From: Aquila chrysaetos chrysaetos
Taxonomy: Eukaryota > Chordata > Aves > Accipitriformes > Accipitridae
Reading direction: 5' to 3'
Length of the DNA stretch: 64,000 nt
Assembly (NCBI RefSeq): GCF_900496995.4
Contig: NC_044019.1
Location: forward strand, 4,437,501-4,501,500
Shown here in pieces: positions 1 to 14,700 of the stretch (positions are counted from its first letter, which is position 1; the number at the start of each line of letters is the position of its first letter). A program made the translations under genes and the position numbers. Below the pieces are notes generated by a model, which was not told the origin of the DNA, made no database searches, and worked only from the letters and a program-made list of their open reading frames with translations.

Positions 1-2455
1 ATTGCTCGCTGTCATTGTTCCTCTCCTCTTAGATTTGTTGTTGTGAGCTCTCCCTGACCTGGTTCAGATAAATCTGGCCAACTTAGTAGTGATTTAGTAA
101 TCTGGCTATTTTTAAGCAAAACAAGTCTGGGAGCTGGAGCTCTTGATGGGGAAATCTGGGTAGCAGCAGCTTGTAGCACAGAGACAGCAATAACTGGTAG
201 GAGGAGGAACTTAGTGTGGTGGCTCTTACCTCCACCGTATCTGGTTGCTGAGTGTGTCGTTCCTTAATTATTTGGGTCCTCTTTTGTTAAAGACAGGCAT
301 TATATTGCCCTTTTCTACCTTCAGGGACCTTGCTCACCTCTGAGAGTTGTCAAAGAGATTATAGTCGTGGTTATGGGTGAATTTCATCAGATCCAGTCAG
401 TCTGGAAGCATCCAAATTCTCCAAATCCTTAACCTCTTTTATCCCTATTTCTGCCCCAAGTCTGTCCTTTTCCTACCAGCAAGTCATTGTATTAATACAA
501 CTAATGGCAATTCACCTTCTGCGTGAAGAGGAAAGCAAAAAGGCAGTAGTGTTTGTCATGGACATTAGCTTTGCTTCTGTCTTGAACAGTACTGAACAGC
601 AAGGTCACTGTTCTGACTTTGCTCCTAGTGCTACTTTCTGATGGGTAACAAATGCTGCTTCTGTTCCTAGCTAGTCTCATCTTTTCTTAGTTCTTGTTTG
701 TGGCTCTATGTGTTTATGCTAGGCTATAATCAAGGTTTCTTATAATCCAGATTTGTTCTTTGGTCAGTTTTCTTGCTGTAAGACCCACTTTGCAGTAGAC
801 AAGGCTGCTCTTTTTTCAAGGGGTGTAGCCCAGTTGTGCAGAAGGGAGGACTTCTCACTCAAAGGAACTGCTGAGATTTAGGAGCTGTTTTTTTTGCATT
901 TGAAAGAGGTGATCTTGAAAGCTGAAAATATCTGGAGCTCTTGAAACAAATTACCTTGGTGGAAGGGTTGCTTGTCAGTGAGGATGGTGGGGCTAGGGGG
1001 TTGACTTGCTGAGAAGCCAGAATATATTTCAGCAGCTGTGTCTACTTTGGGAGAGTGCTGCTGTGTTCAGGACACGGGAGGCAGTTATGGTGTGGATAGA
1101 CAGCGGGATAGAAGATTTGACAAGGTACATAAAAAACCTTGAGTTGGAGGTATTTGACAAAAGATATTCTCCTTCCATCAACTCAAACAGCATCACGTTT
1201 AATGGCCATCTTCTTCATTTTCCAGATAGCCTGCTGCTCAAGGGGGTCTGCTAGCTGGTTGTTGCTCACCACTTAATCCCAGGATCAGCTATAGCCTCCT
1301 TTTGGTACATGGTAGACCTGGGGAGAGAATGCAGATGTTGGTTGGCAAGCCTGCCCTATGGAAGTGGTCACGCCGAGTCTCTTCTGGTGAATAGACAGAA
1401 TTCTACTTTGTTCAAGGGTGGAAGTCTTATGCTGAACTGGCTGATGATCTTTGCATTTCAAATAAGCAGAGCTACAGCAGCGGAGTGCTGCCCATTCAGT
1501 GGGCTTTCTGTAGTTGGGGATATTTCTACTCTCGTTCCCAGCGCAACAAAAGCTAATTTACAGTGCCAGAGCACAGACTACTGACTTGGGTGCAGGGAAA
1601 GTGTGGTGAAGAGTGAGTCAGGCTCTCATTAGAATAATTATTTCTTTTTGCTTGTTTGAAAGGCCAGCACTTCCTAAGTGTGTGTGTGCGTGTGAGGTTA
1701 TGTCACGGTGACCAGTTTTACTCTTTCTAAAAATGAAAGCTTAATATTCCTGCATGCAGATGTGGTTTTGCTGTTGGAGGCTGCAGGCTAGGATATGTGC
1801 AATAAGAAGAAATCCAAAAGTGACGTTCTGCAAAAATATTTAAAATACTTGAAGGGTAGGCAAGGATAGCTACTGCCTTTACCTTTCTCCTGCCCATCCT
1901 GCTGTGTCTTGAGCCGGTACGTTATTAGATCATAGGCATTTGGGAATGCTGAGCCCACTCATGCTTTTACGCTGAAGCTGATTAGCTCAATACCTGATCA
2001 TCTGCTCAAAGAATTGTCCCATAAATCATTGTTCTGAATCCTCTAAAACCTTTCAGCTGCCATGTGAATAGGATCAAAGATTCTGTGATGACACTGGCAG
2101 GGATAGGTTGTGTTTTAGAAGTCCACTTGTATGCTGTTCCTCTCTGATTCCAGTACCTGAGGGTTTTTCCGCAATCTGTCGTGACCTTTATCTATTTTAA
2201 CTAGGAGTTAATGCTGTGAGCAAACGTGTGTCTTGGGGAGAAGGTCCAGAAGGATATCCCTGTATTTTTTTATAACCAATCAAGCAGGCTGCCTCAAAGT
2301 GGAGGAGGCGCACACAGAGCCACCCTTCACTTAACCTGCAGATTGATGGCCAAGCAGAGGCTATTTCTTCCATAACCTGTGCTGCCTTGCATCTGTACCA
2401 CAGAAGAGCTGAAAGGCCTGGTAAAGTGCTAACGCTCTACTGCTTTTCACTCTAG
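1..2455 (+). other. DHDDS: Last intron of DHDDS (5' part outside window)
   Basis: No coding exon of DHDDS was found here. In particular, nothing encodes the conserved RTSGE region or the segment just before the last exon, so the whole stretch is read as the final intron. It ends in a pyrimidine-rich tract and TAG at 2453-2455. A short GT/GC-rich tract lies near 1679-1695. The short open frames at 1006 and 1309 show no recognisable family and no splice context. Confidence 0.6.
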
Positions 2456-2692
2456 AAGGCCAGAGACTCCTACATGGAGGAAAGGAGGCGACAACAGATG
2501 GAAAGGGATCAGGCTTATGTGACAAAGAAGCTGCAGCAGGAGGGGTTTGCGTCCCACGGAGACTCTCGGCGCCGACGGACACTGTTGCAGAAATGCACCG
2601 CCATGCGGGAAGAGAGAATCCAGGGCTTTCTACAGGCACTAGAGCACAAGAGAGCGGACTTCTTTGAAAGATTGTGTACGGTGTCTGCATGA
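2456..2692 (+). CDS. DHDDS: Dehydrodolichyl diphosphate synthase subunit, terminal exon (partial gene)
   Basis: This exon encodes the C-terminal 78 residues of DHDDS, the catalytic cis-prenyltransferase subunit. With NUS1/NgBR it extends farnesyl diphosphate with isopentenyl diphosphate to make the dolichol precursor for N-glycosylation at the ER. The exon opens in phase 0 after a pyrimidine tract and TAG, reads [19 protein letters not shown] and ends [16 protein letters not shown] before TGA at 2690-2692. Human DHDDS, from memory, has KARDMYAEERKRQQLERDQ, the shared core REER(V/I)QGFLQALE and the end TASA at the same places. The segment is charged and helical, as in the human C-terminal helices. 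The catalytic Asp and the RTSGE region lie in upstream exons outside the window. The ATG at 2474 is internal, not a start. HMGN2 follows about 3.7 kb downstream on the same strand. Confidence 0.92.
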   Translation, partial: KARDSYMEERRRQQMERDQAYVTKKLQQEGFASHGDSRRRRTLLQKCTAMREERIQGFLQALEHKRADFFERLCTVSA

Positions 2693-4037
2693 CATAGGTG
2701 CTGGGTTGTTCTTGGGAAGACAATTTTTAACTGCGTTACAGGGAACAGCTGCTGCCCAGAGGAATTTACTCGGTGTGGTTCTGCAGTGGGGATGCAGGGC
2801 TGCTATAGGACTTTACGTCCCCGCTGGCTCTGTCTGAGGGCAGGGACAGAGTACTGTGAACCTTTCTAGTTCTGTGAATGCTGCTGAGGAAGGTAATGCC
2901 GTCCTTCTGTCTCACCTCCCTGTCCCTGGTGATGGAGAATACATGCACCCCGCCATATCTCTGCTGCTTGGCACTTTACAGGCCTGGGTGTTTTGGTGAC
3001 AAGAAGTTAACTAAAATGAGCCTCACCCAGGCAAACCAATTCAGTCCTGTTAAATCAGTCCGAACTTGAATTCCTTCCATGGTTTTGCAGTAGTGAATCT
3101 TCTGTTGAGATTTCCTCTGCTGTCCCATAAGGGGAGCCTTGCTTTCTGTAGGGAGAGGACTATTCCTGGTGTAGAAGGGAGCCCTGTGCCAAGTGGTGGC
3201 AGAGATATTCCCCACTGCCTATTTCATGATGTCATCTTGTCTTTTCCCCACCTTACTCTGCTGGTTTTGATGTATCTGCTCTTGGCTTCCAGATAGCTAA
3301 AGCGAGGTGTTGTCAGCCTTGCCAGAAAGAAAAAAAGGTACTCCGAAGCTTTGCCAGGTCCTGTGATCCCTTCTGAGCAGTTTATGTGGGGAAAACCCAA
3401 ATGCCGAAGATGCTGGTGTTGGAACAGACTGACTGTGCTTAGGAAAGGCTCTGAGCAGGCAAGGAAAAAGGATTGGTTGGGAATTAACTTCATGGCTTAA
3501 AAAGGAAAAGAAGTTAGCTAAAACCAGGTGATGGATACAGTATGCCAAATTGCTCCGAGACCTCTCTAGAGCTATGACTTAAAGTCCTGTTTCCAGAAAA
3601 TGAGGGTGGGCTTAGTTCAGGAATACAGTAGCCAAAACTGACCTCTGACCCCAGCCAAAATGGTTTAGAAGGGCTATTGAGCTGATTTTAATGGGAGTGC
3701 CCAGAGCAGCTGTGGACTGTTGTTTGTTCTCAATTTTCCATTGGTGGGGAGATGGACTAGCTAATTTGGAAGATTGTTTCTGTCTCTTATTTCTCCTGGT
3801 TTCCGTCCCCATAGTCAAAATAACAGAAAATGTCTTGATTTTTGTTTCTGATGCACATACAGGTGCAGCACTACCAACTGTTGCTGTTTTTAAAGTGTTC
3901 TTTTTTACCTCCAGGTGAAAACTAGAAAATGCAGATTTAAAAGACTTGTAAGTGCTGCAGACTCAGCACTTTGAATGTGATTGCGAAGAGGGTAACTACA
4001 TTGTCAAATCGTGAATAAAGCATATTCATACCAAACT
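2693..4037 (+). other. DHDDS: DHDDS 3' untranslated region
   Basis: The stretch after the DHDDS stop has no supported coding frame. The first canonical AATAAA in the expected orientation is at 4014-4019, so cleavage is inferred near 4030-4040. That gives a 3'UTR of about 1.35 kb. The exact end is not visible. Confidence 0.6.
4014..4019 (+). terminator. DHDDS: Poly(A) signal AATAAA for DHDDS
   Basis: A canonical AATAAA hexamer lies 1.3 kb past the DHDDS stop and is the first one met. AT-rich sequence follows. Assignment to DHDDS is by position only. Confidence 0.6.
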
Positions 4038-5900
4038 TATTTAAAAAAATAAGCTGAACGTTTAAAAGTATGTAGAGCTGCTTATTCTAAGGTGTAATGA
4101 AGTTGGGATCCAGGTCTAATATAATATTGTTTAACCTGTGACAGACTCCTCATCCGATTCCTGTTAGACTGGAAATGATTTGAAGGCTGTGTTCTTTTTA
4201 CAGTCTAGTGTGAGCAATTTGCTGATATCCTGAGGCTTGCCCGAATGAAGCTCCATGCACGTACCTCCTCTTGCGTAAGTAGCAAACAGTAGTTTGGATA
4301 AAAGTGTGCTGAGATGATGGGAGCTGGCGATTTTAAATGTCTTTTGCTGTATTTTATTTTCCCTGTCTTCACATTTCAGAAAGCTGTCTGTGGAAATAGT
4401 TTACTCTCCATGAGATGGAGCATTCTCCAGTCTGCTTTGCCAGGCTGATGGGGAGACTGTCTTCTACCTGAGAATGTATTTTGGCCTTGGGGGAAGAAAA
4501 AAAAAAAAAAAGAGTTGTGTTATGACGATACAGGTGACCAAAGCTGCAGTGGTGGTTTTTCACAAAGTAATAGTACTGTTGCAGGTGTGGTAATTGAAGG
4601 ATCTGGTTTACAAAAGGCTTGTAGGGAGTTTTAATCGCTTTTATAAAAGCCATTGCTGTAGTAGGGGAGGAGAAAAAGTCAGTGCTTCGAGGAGTGGAAA
4701 AAGGCTTGTGTTACCTGACAGCTTGTTTATTCCACCTGCATCAGTTCCTCCAGTAAAATACCAACTTTCTTTAAGCCTTGCTCCATTAGAGGGTGGGCGT
4801 AAGTTATACAGGCAAACTCTTGAGTTTCAGGAGTGCATCTTTCCAGTCAGTCTTTGTGACGGTTGTGGAAATAGAGCTACAGGCTTCTTTCAGTGAGACT
4901 TTAACTTCCCTAATTCATGTTTAGATAGTGAAGATGTGAAAAATTCCAGCAAGACTGGAAAAAATGTGCTCTTCTTGCAGCTGAGGTCTTAAAAAGCCTG
5001 AGAGATTACCTGGGGAGGGAAGGAGTGGGGTGGGGGGGAAGTGTGCTCCTGGGGGTGTGTTTTTGGATGAGGTTCAATTAAAAGGTGAAAAGTTTGGGGC
5101 ACAATGAATCTGGTAATTGGATTTGTAGCAAATGGGCTGTGCCTGTATGCAGGTGTGAGAAATGGCCCCATTTGGAAGGAGCCCAACTTTACAAGTCACT
5201 TAAGTAGCAGGCACCTGTGTGAATTGTTTTAGTGTAATTTTCTTGCATTTTGATATTTTTTTTTTTTCTTGGTCTTTCATTTTACCACTGCCTCACCCTC
5301 TCCTTTACTTCTCTTTTGGATATAACTCTCCCCATCTCCCTTTTTTTTTTTTTTTACAGGAAAAACTGCTAAACGTTGATTTCCCAGACCCGCAGCCGCC
5401 TCTCCACCTCGTCCCGCTGCCCGCCCAGCCCCCGGGGGTGGCCGTGGGGGGGGTGGGCTGGCTGGCTAGCTGGCTGCCGTACTCCTCGCCAGCCTCCGCC
5501 GGTGCGGGGGGGGGGCCCCGCGGCAGCGGGAGGTGCGCCTGGTGCTGAACGAACAGCTCCGCTCACCTGCGCGCTGCACCGCGCAGCCCTGCGCGCCCCG
5601 GGGGGGGGGCGGGTTTGCAGCTCCCCGCGGAGGAAAAAAGGCGGGGGGGGGGGGGGCAGGTGTCGTCGTGTCCCCTTCCCCATCCCTGAGGGGGGAGCGG
5701 CCGCGTTCCCCCGCACCCAGGCAGGCCCCGCCGCCTTTTTGTATTGCTGCTTTTCTCCTTTTTTACCCTTTTTTTTTGCGCCCCCCCCCCCTCAGCGTTT
5801 CCCGCCTGCGGAGCTCTGCGGGCAGGCGCGCGGGAAGGCGGAGGGAGGGGGGCGCGAGGCCCAGTTGCGCGCGCGCCACCTCCTCAGCGGCGGCGCCCCC
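4038..5900. other. DHDDS-HMGN2 intergenic spacer
   Basis: No gene is recognised here. It holds a 15-A run (4497-4511), a 15-T run (5341-5355) and, from about 5380, the beginning of the HMGN2 CpG island with C and G homopolymers. Long open frames from 5376 to 6050 on both strands are proline/glycine/arginine low complexity produced by GC richness. Confidence 0.6.
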
Positions 5901-5950
5901 CCCCCCCCCCTCCATTCGCCATCCCCCTCCCTCCCCGCCTGGCCCCATCC

Positions 5951-6035
5951 CACGTGACCTTGGCGGGCCAATGGGCAAGCGGGGCGGTGGGGATCCGGCT
6001 GGAACCGGTTGGGCCGCGTCCGGCTCTATATAAAA
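5951..6035 (+). promoter_or_regulatory. HMGN2: HMGN2 core promoter: E-box, CCAAT, GC-box, TATA
   Basis: Ordered core elements are visible: CACGTG E-box at 5951-5956, CCAAT at 5968-5972, a GC-box-like GGGGCGG at 5981-5987 and TATATAAAA at 6027-6035. TATA spacing predicts transcription starting near 6057-6062. That leaves a 5'UTR of about 325 nt before the ATG at 6386. A TATA box together with a CpG island is notable, and fits very high expression of this chromatin protein. The factors that bind are inferred from the motifs alone. Confidence 0.75.
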
Positions 6036-6059
6036 CTTTATAAACACCCGATTCAAATT

Positions 6060-6385
6060 AGTGGGGTCGGGAGCCAGCGGAGCCAGCCGGGAGGCAGCCC
6101 CGCCGCGCCGCCCGCACCGCGCAGACAGCCGGTCCTACTCCCTTCTTTTTTTTTTTTTTTTTTTCCCCCCCTCCCCTCCCCTCCCGCCCCCCCCCACCCC
6201 CAACCCCCCCCCCCCCCCTACCCCTCACTCCCTCCCCTGCTTCTCGCCGCCGCCCCGGACCGAACGCGCCCGGCTCCCCCCACCCGCCCCCCTTCCTCCG
6301 CCTTCTCCCTCCGCCCCCTCACGCCGCCCAGCCGAGCTCCTCTCTCCCTCACACACACACACATATACACAACACGCCCGGAGCC
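6060..6385 (+). other. HMGN2: HMGN2 5' untranslated region (inferred)
   Basis: This is the stretch between the predicted start site and the ATG. It contains a 19-T run (6146-6164), long C-rich runs (6165-6240) and a short CA repeat (about 6350-6365). There is no in-frame upstream start. The Kozak context at 6386 has G at -3. Confidence 0.6.
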
Positions 6386-9147
<2,762 letters not shown>

Positions 9148-10010
9148 AATGTGTGAATTTTTGATAACTGTGTACTTCTGGTGACTGTACAGTTTGAAAT
9201 ACTATTTTTTATCAAGTTTTATAACAATGCAGAATTTTGTTTTACTTTTTTTTAAGCTATGTTGTTAGCACACAGACCGCTTCGTTGTTGTGTTTTGAGG
9301 GGGGGCAGTGGGGACAAATGTCACTTAGTCTATTTCTTGGAATCTAAATTTTAATAAGAAAAGTTTTCCTGGTCCCCCAGTTTTTGGAAGAAGGGCTCTT
9401 CCTGAATAGAGGAGGAAGGGATTCCTTCATGCTGCACGTCTGTTAAGTTCTGTGAAGTGCATCCGAGTGAACATGGAAGCTCCCAAGATGCCTGTTGCCA
9501 ACTTCAAAACGGCAGTTTGTAATGCCCTCTGTATCTCCTTTCACATCCTCGTTGTTTGCCTAGAGCCTATCACTCCAAAATACGGCAAAAATGGCATTTT
9601 GGGACTTACCACTCTAAATGCATTGTCAGGTGATCCAGGCTTCTGGTGTCTAATTTGGGATATAATGGCTCTAAAAGGAGCTGCACTTCCTCTTTTATAT
9701 TGTGGATCTTCAGATTAAGAAACCTGCATTTTAATTTTTTTCCTCTAAAAGTCAGGGTAGGTTTGTGAAGAGTTGTTAAACAACATGCTAAATGTGAAAG
9801 TGTCCACCCTCACTCTAAACTTTTCCCTCCACAAGTATGAAATGAAGATTCTTCAGTTTTATAGCAACTTTTACGTTTTGGTAGTCCTTGAAGGGAGGGG
9901 AGTTTGACAGTTGTTGTAAAATGTTGCAGATTGTAGCCCATGTCCTGCCTAAATTACCATGATTGTTTATGAAAAGTACCTTTAATAAAGCTGGATACGG
10001 TTTGGCTTGG
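9148..10010 (+). other. HMGN2: HMGN2 3' untranslated region
   Basis: About 860 nt of AT-rich sequence follows the stop and ends at the poly(A) signal at 9984. The HMGN2 3'UTR is strongly conserved among vertebrates, from general knowledge. The 88-codon open frame at 9452 lies within it and matches no family I recognise. Confidence 0.75.
9984..9989 (+). terminator. HMGN2: Proximal poly(A) signal AATAAA of HMGN2
   Basis: AATAAA in the context TTTAATAAAGCTGG, about 840 nt after the stop, followed by a T/G-rich region (GTTTGGCTTGGACTG). This is the likely main cleavage site of HMGN2, near 10005. Confidence 0.75.
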
Positions 10011-11698
10011 ACTGTTCTTAATGCCTTTCTAATTTCTCATGCCTTTCCTTCATCTCTAATGTGGTTCATGTCAGAAGAATACTTGCTGTGTACATGTGTG
10101 CGTTTGTATTTAGGCAAAGTTTTGCTAATGGCCAAGAATTTGTTTGAAGCATCTTAATTCAGATAATTAATTCAGTCTTAATTCACAAGTGAAAAGCGAG
10201 ATTTCCTTACCTAAAAGCTAGATCGCTGCAGGAGGTTTTGAAACTCTTGGCTTACTAGGAGGCCCAACATGGAGCACGTAAGTGAATCTACTGGGGTACA
10301 TTATCTTCATTATTGTCTAAAAAGTAGTACTATACAAAAGGGGGAAGAATACAGCAGTCTTGCAGTCTCTGTGGCAAAAAAACAAATTTAGGTAAGCTTT
10401 TCTTGGTAGTGAAACCAGAACTAGCTCCATAAAACTGATTATGTGTTAGATTTCTGCACTTAAGCTTGAATAATGTTGCTTCTGCTAATGAAATACAGGC
10501 TTCGCTGTGGTAGTGACTAAGCAGGAAACAAGATTTGTTGAGTAAAAATGCACCATTTTTATAGTCACTACTTACACTATAGAGCAGAGCCAAACCAAAA
10601 ACCCTAATGTGTAAATGTCTCCTTCAGTAACTTTCTCAGATGGAATATTTTTTCCATCTCTGCTTGGCCTTTCCTGGGACTTGTGTCTGTTCTTGATTAA
10701 GTTCAGTGACCTGTTTCAACCTGTGCTGTTTTCAGAGGGAATCCAATGAAAACGAACAGGGCAGAGTTTCACATCAAGAAATTTTTGGTGTCTGGAATGC
10801 TAGAAGTATTCTAGAATAGCTGGATGTACAGAAAACAGCCAGTTTGAAATGCACCAATATGAACTACTTTTCCGTGTTGCATTATCATAGCTGGTACGCC
10901 TTACATTTGCCCTCGCAAATGTAAGAAAAATAACGTTTAATAATCTCACGTATACCCCACCCAGAAGCAGCAGCTTAGAAACGGCCAACAAAAACACTGA
11001 CGACTTGCTTGAGCAACCGAGCAGTAGGATGCAGCTGCTGAAAGGCTGCAGCTCCCCAGCAGCGGGATCAGGGAAAAGAGGTTGTTGACTGTCCAGGGTG
11101 TTCTCCAAGCGATGCGGCTTGTGAGAAGCCCTGGGACATGCGTGTGTGGGGTTGAGATGTTGGGGCAAAGCAGAAAGCGAGTCAAGGATTTACAAGAAAA
11201 AGGCTGTTACGGTGCCGTGACATTGTTCTGCTTTGCTCTACCCTGTCCTGTGGGAAAAAACTCTCCTCGTAGGGAGCAAGAGCTGAGAGGGCTGATGGTG
11301 GGATTGAACTCTGCATTCCCCAATGAGGCTGAATTTTCAAGTATCGGAGGGAGGGAGATGAGCCTTGAGGCTGTGGAATGGTCTGAGACTTGGTCACAAC
11401 GTGGGTGATGCTGTAAGCGCTCTCTGGGTGGTGAAGTGGGGATTTCGCCCAATAATAATAATGTAATTATCACATTAAAATAATATTTTAATTAAATGTT
11501 TTAAAATCAGAAATTTTGAAATAGCCTACCTTGCATTCATAGAGCTTTATGTCGTTGGGCCTCTATGAAGACAACAAGCAGTTCCAGATGAATTGGGTTT
11601 TGACCGGGTTGCCGCTGCCCGCCTTGCCAGCTGGAATGCTGTGGTGTTCTCTGCGAACATCTTTGTGGTTGGAAGCTCTCTTCATCCCCTAGTCATTA

Positions 11699-11718
11699 AA
11701 TAAAGTACTGCTAATAAA
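11699..11718 (+). terminator. Clustered poly(A) signals (two AATAAA)
   Basis: AATAAA occurs at 11699-11704 and 11713-11718, followed by GT/T-rich GGTTGCTTTTTGTTG. This is a plausible real 3' end on the + strand, either a distal HMGN2 end or a non-coding transcript. Confidence 0.35.
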
Positions 11719-14700
11719 GTGTAATTGCAGGGTTGCTTTTTGTTGAAGAACTTGCTGCTTAACTATTACTTGATCTTTTCAATACCTAGAAGTCTAAACT
11801 GTGTGTTGCTGTCCTGTGCGTTACTGTATGGGACATTTTCTCCAGACAGGCAGGAAAATGATGATTTTATGTGGTAACTGCCACGTAAGTTTCTCTGTAG
11901 TTCCTCAGCTGTGCTATCTTACTACTAACCAGTGAACTTCCAAACCTCGTTATATCTCGGATGTACTGAATCGACTGCCTTAATGTCTTTGCCACACATG
12001 TTACTTCATGCTGATGCTATAATATGCTTTCGAAAGTATTGACGCTTTCAATTTTGCTACAAAACTCCTCTATTTTCCTTCACCCTGGTCTGGAATCTAC
12101 TTGCTGATCAGAATGTCCCGTCGCCTCTATACATATAAAAGCTGCTAAAGAAGTTTTAACCCCCCTGGATGGTCTGCGTCTTGGCTAGGTGAGGGTTCTG
12201 CCTGTCTCTTCTCTATGTCATAAGCGACACATATATTCGGTGCTGCAAGATTTGAACCTCTTGCTACATCTAAGGTGTTTCCCACTGGACATGCCCTTGT
12301 GCTGGAGTTATTGGCCTATTGGGCTTGACTTGACATGCAGGGTTCATCTATTTCTCCTTAAGCAAATAGAGGGTAAGGAATGCTAAAGACAGTAAATCCA
12401 ACTAATTAGTTCTGTAAATTAAAAGCTAAAGAGCAGGCAATGCTGTGCTGCAATCCATGCATGTTTAGTGGTTAGAATAGCCACAAATCTGCATCTCCAG
12501 CTGCCAGAACGCCTTAAGCTAAAAATAAGTTTTTCTGTTAAATCGTAATCATTTTACATGGAAAATTGTCTCTGTGTATCGTCTGGCAATGTGATTTATG
12601 CTGCCGGGTGCATTTAAAAAGCTGGCCTGTCAGGTGGTCTTTGCATTAGCATGTGTTTTGTCCTGTTTGAGCTTACAAAAGCCAGCGACCACCAGTGTTT
12701 GATGGAAACAAAGCTAACGTGAAAAATACCCAATGATCTCCTGTTGCAGGGTACCAGTGCTAGGTGGTAATGTGCAATTGTTTTCCGACTTAAAATACAG
12801 AGAGCATCCTATTGTAAATCAAGCTGAGGATTCAAGCGTTAAAAAAAACTCCTGGGAATGCACAACACCAGTTCTGGCTTGCAGCTGATGATTAGGAAGG
12901 ACCGTGGGTTGCACTAACTTTAGGTAAAAATACAAGTACTAGGTGTAGAGACAAATAGTGCTGTCAGAGCTTGGTTGCATTCCTGGGCTTTGCTCAAGTA
13001 TCCTATCTAGGAATTTGTCCGTTGTGGAAGACATCATCCTCTGTTTGTTGTCCACTATTCTTCAGTCCTTCTCAAATGTTGATATCTTGAGGACCAGCAA
13101 CGACATTTTGGAAGGGTAAGCAAACTGGGATCCTGGTACTGTTTCGACAGCTGTATCACCTCATTTTAGGTGGTTACTGTATGTCTTGAAAGCTGTGCTA
13201 GGCTGTTAGGCAGTGCGGGGTACGTTGGATGTGTCCTGTACTTAAAATAAGACACGAAAGCTTTTTGTCTTTCTGCTAATTACCCCAGTTCTGAACATTC
13301 ACTGTCAATTTACATAGTAATTTTTCTTGTTCTCCTGTCTGATACCTTTCCCACCTTCATTTTATCCATCCTCTTACAGAAAAACTTGACTTGCATAAGA
13401 GATGTACAATGAAGCAGAAGCCTGATGCAATATGCCAGGGGAATCTGTTATTTGGAGTTGCAGCTGCTTATATGCAAAGGGGAACGGCCGCATCCAGAAA
13501 GTCACCACTGACAATAAAAAGGCAAATGAGTAGGTTCAGTGTTCCTTATCAGGCCTTGAAGAAGTAAGTTGTGTACCAGTATGGTTTAAATCCATGTAAA
13601 ATTAGCGGCTATGCCACTAAATTGTTTCTCAGTTTATTAATTTCAGCACAAATTGTCTGGGAAATAGACCCAAACTGCTGTTATCATTTATTTGCCTCTT
13701 AATAGGTAAGATTGCAAAGAATGGCCGAGTTCTTAACGGAGCTGAAACCTTTGGCAGGCTTCCAGTGGAGCCTGTGGATGATTCTTGTTTCCCTAATATG
13801 TGAGGTTTTTTGCTGGGCTCTTAAGAACATTTAGATTACTGAGAAGTGATAGAGCAAAGTCTCTGGACTCCCCAAAAGCGGTGTACTAAGTGATGATTAA
13901 AACCGAGTAGAAGTTAATGTGAGCTAGTTGCAGGCCAGTGGGTCACTTACCGTAATCCTACAGAACCACCTTTACCCCAACTGTGTTTTTACTTTCAAGT
14001 GAAAGTGGATTGGGTTAAAAAAACATGAGAACAAGTGAACTAGATCATGTTGGGAGGACTCCCCAAGAGCAACATGTCCCTGCTCCTCCCAGTGCAATGC
14101 CCTTGGATTAACAGTTCTGAGTTTCAGGATAATTTCCTCCTGCAGCAGTTTTCATCTTGCATTCGCAGAGCTCAGTTAAATTTGGAAGAAGTGACAGTGT
14201 GCTCCTCGCATCGGCCGAGCTCTGCCATGGGTGGGTATGAAAAGGAACAAGGAAGGAAAAAGGACTAAATTTCAGTGAGCTCACGCAGTGAATATTGAGT
14301 TGCAGGTTCATCTGTGTCAGAAGAATCACCTAGCTTGATGGCACAGGGATTCCATTGTCCCTAAATCATCCCAGATATGGTAATGCCATACCCAGGGACT
14401 AATATTGCTGGCTATAATTTCTGAGAAATGGGTCCTTATCCTGCAGTTCATAGGGATGAAATGGAGCTATAGTTAAACTCACAATTTACAATGCGAGCCC
14501 ATCCTCATTTGCAAGGGATGGGAAGGAGATGGCACAGGGGGAGCTGATTCTGAGTAAAGTTTGACGGAAGGCAATGAGGAGGAGATGCCGACCAATAAAG
14601 CGCTTTAGTAAGTTGGCATTAGGAAGACTTCTGATCTGAAAGGCTGGGCTTTTTTTAAAAAACTATCTTGACAATCTTTCTGGTTTTTAACCATCTCCTT

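Noticed and set aside
2474-2692. A separate small 72-residue gene
   Set aside because: The frame is open upstream of the ATG to a splice acceptor and the residues KARDSY match DHDDS. It is a terminal exon, not an independent gene.
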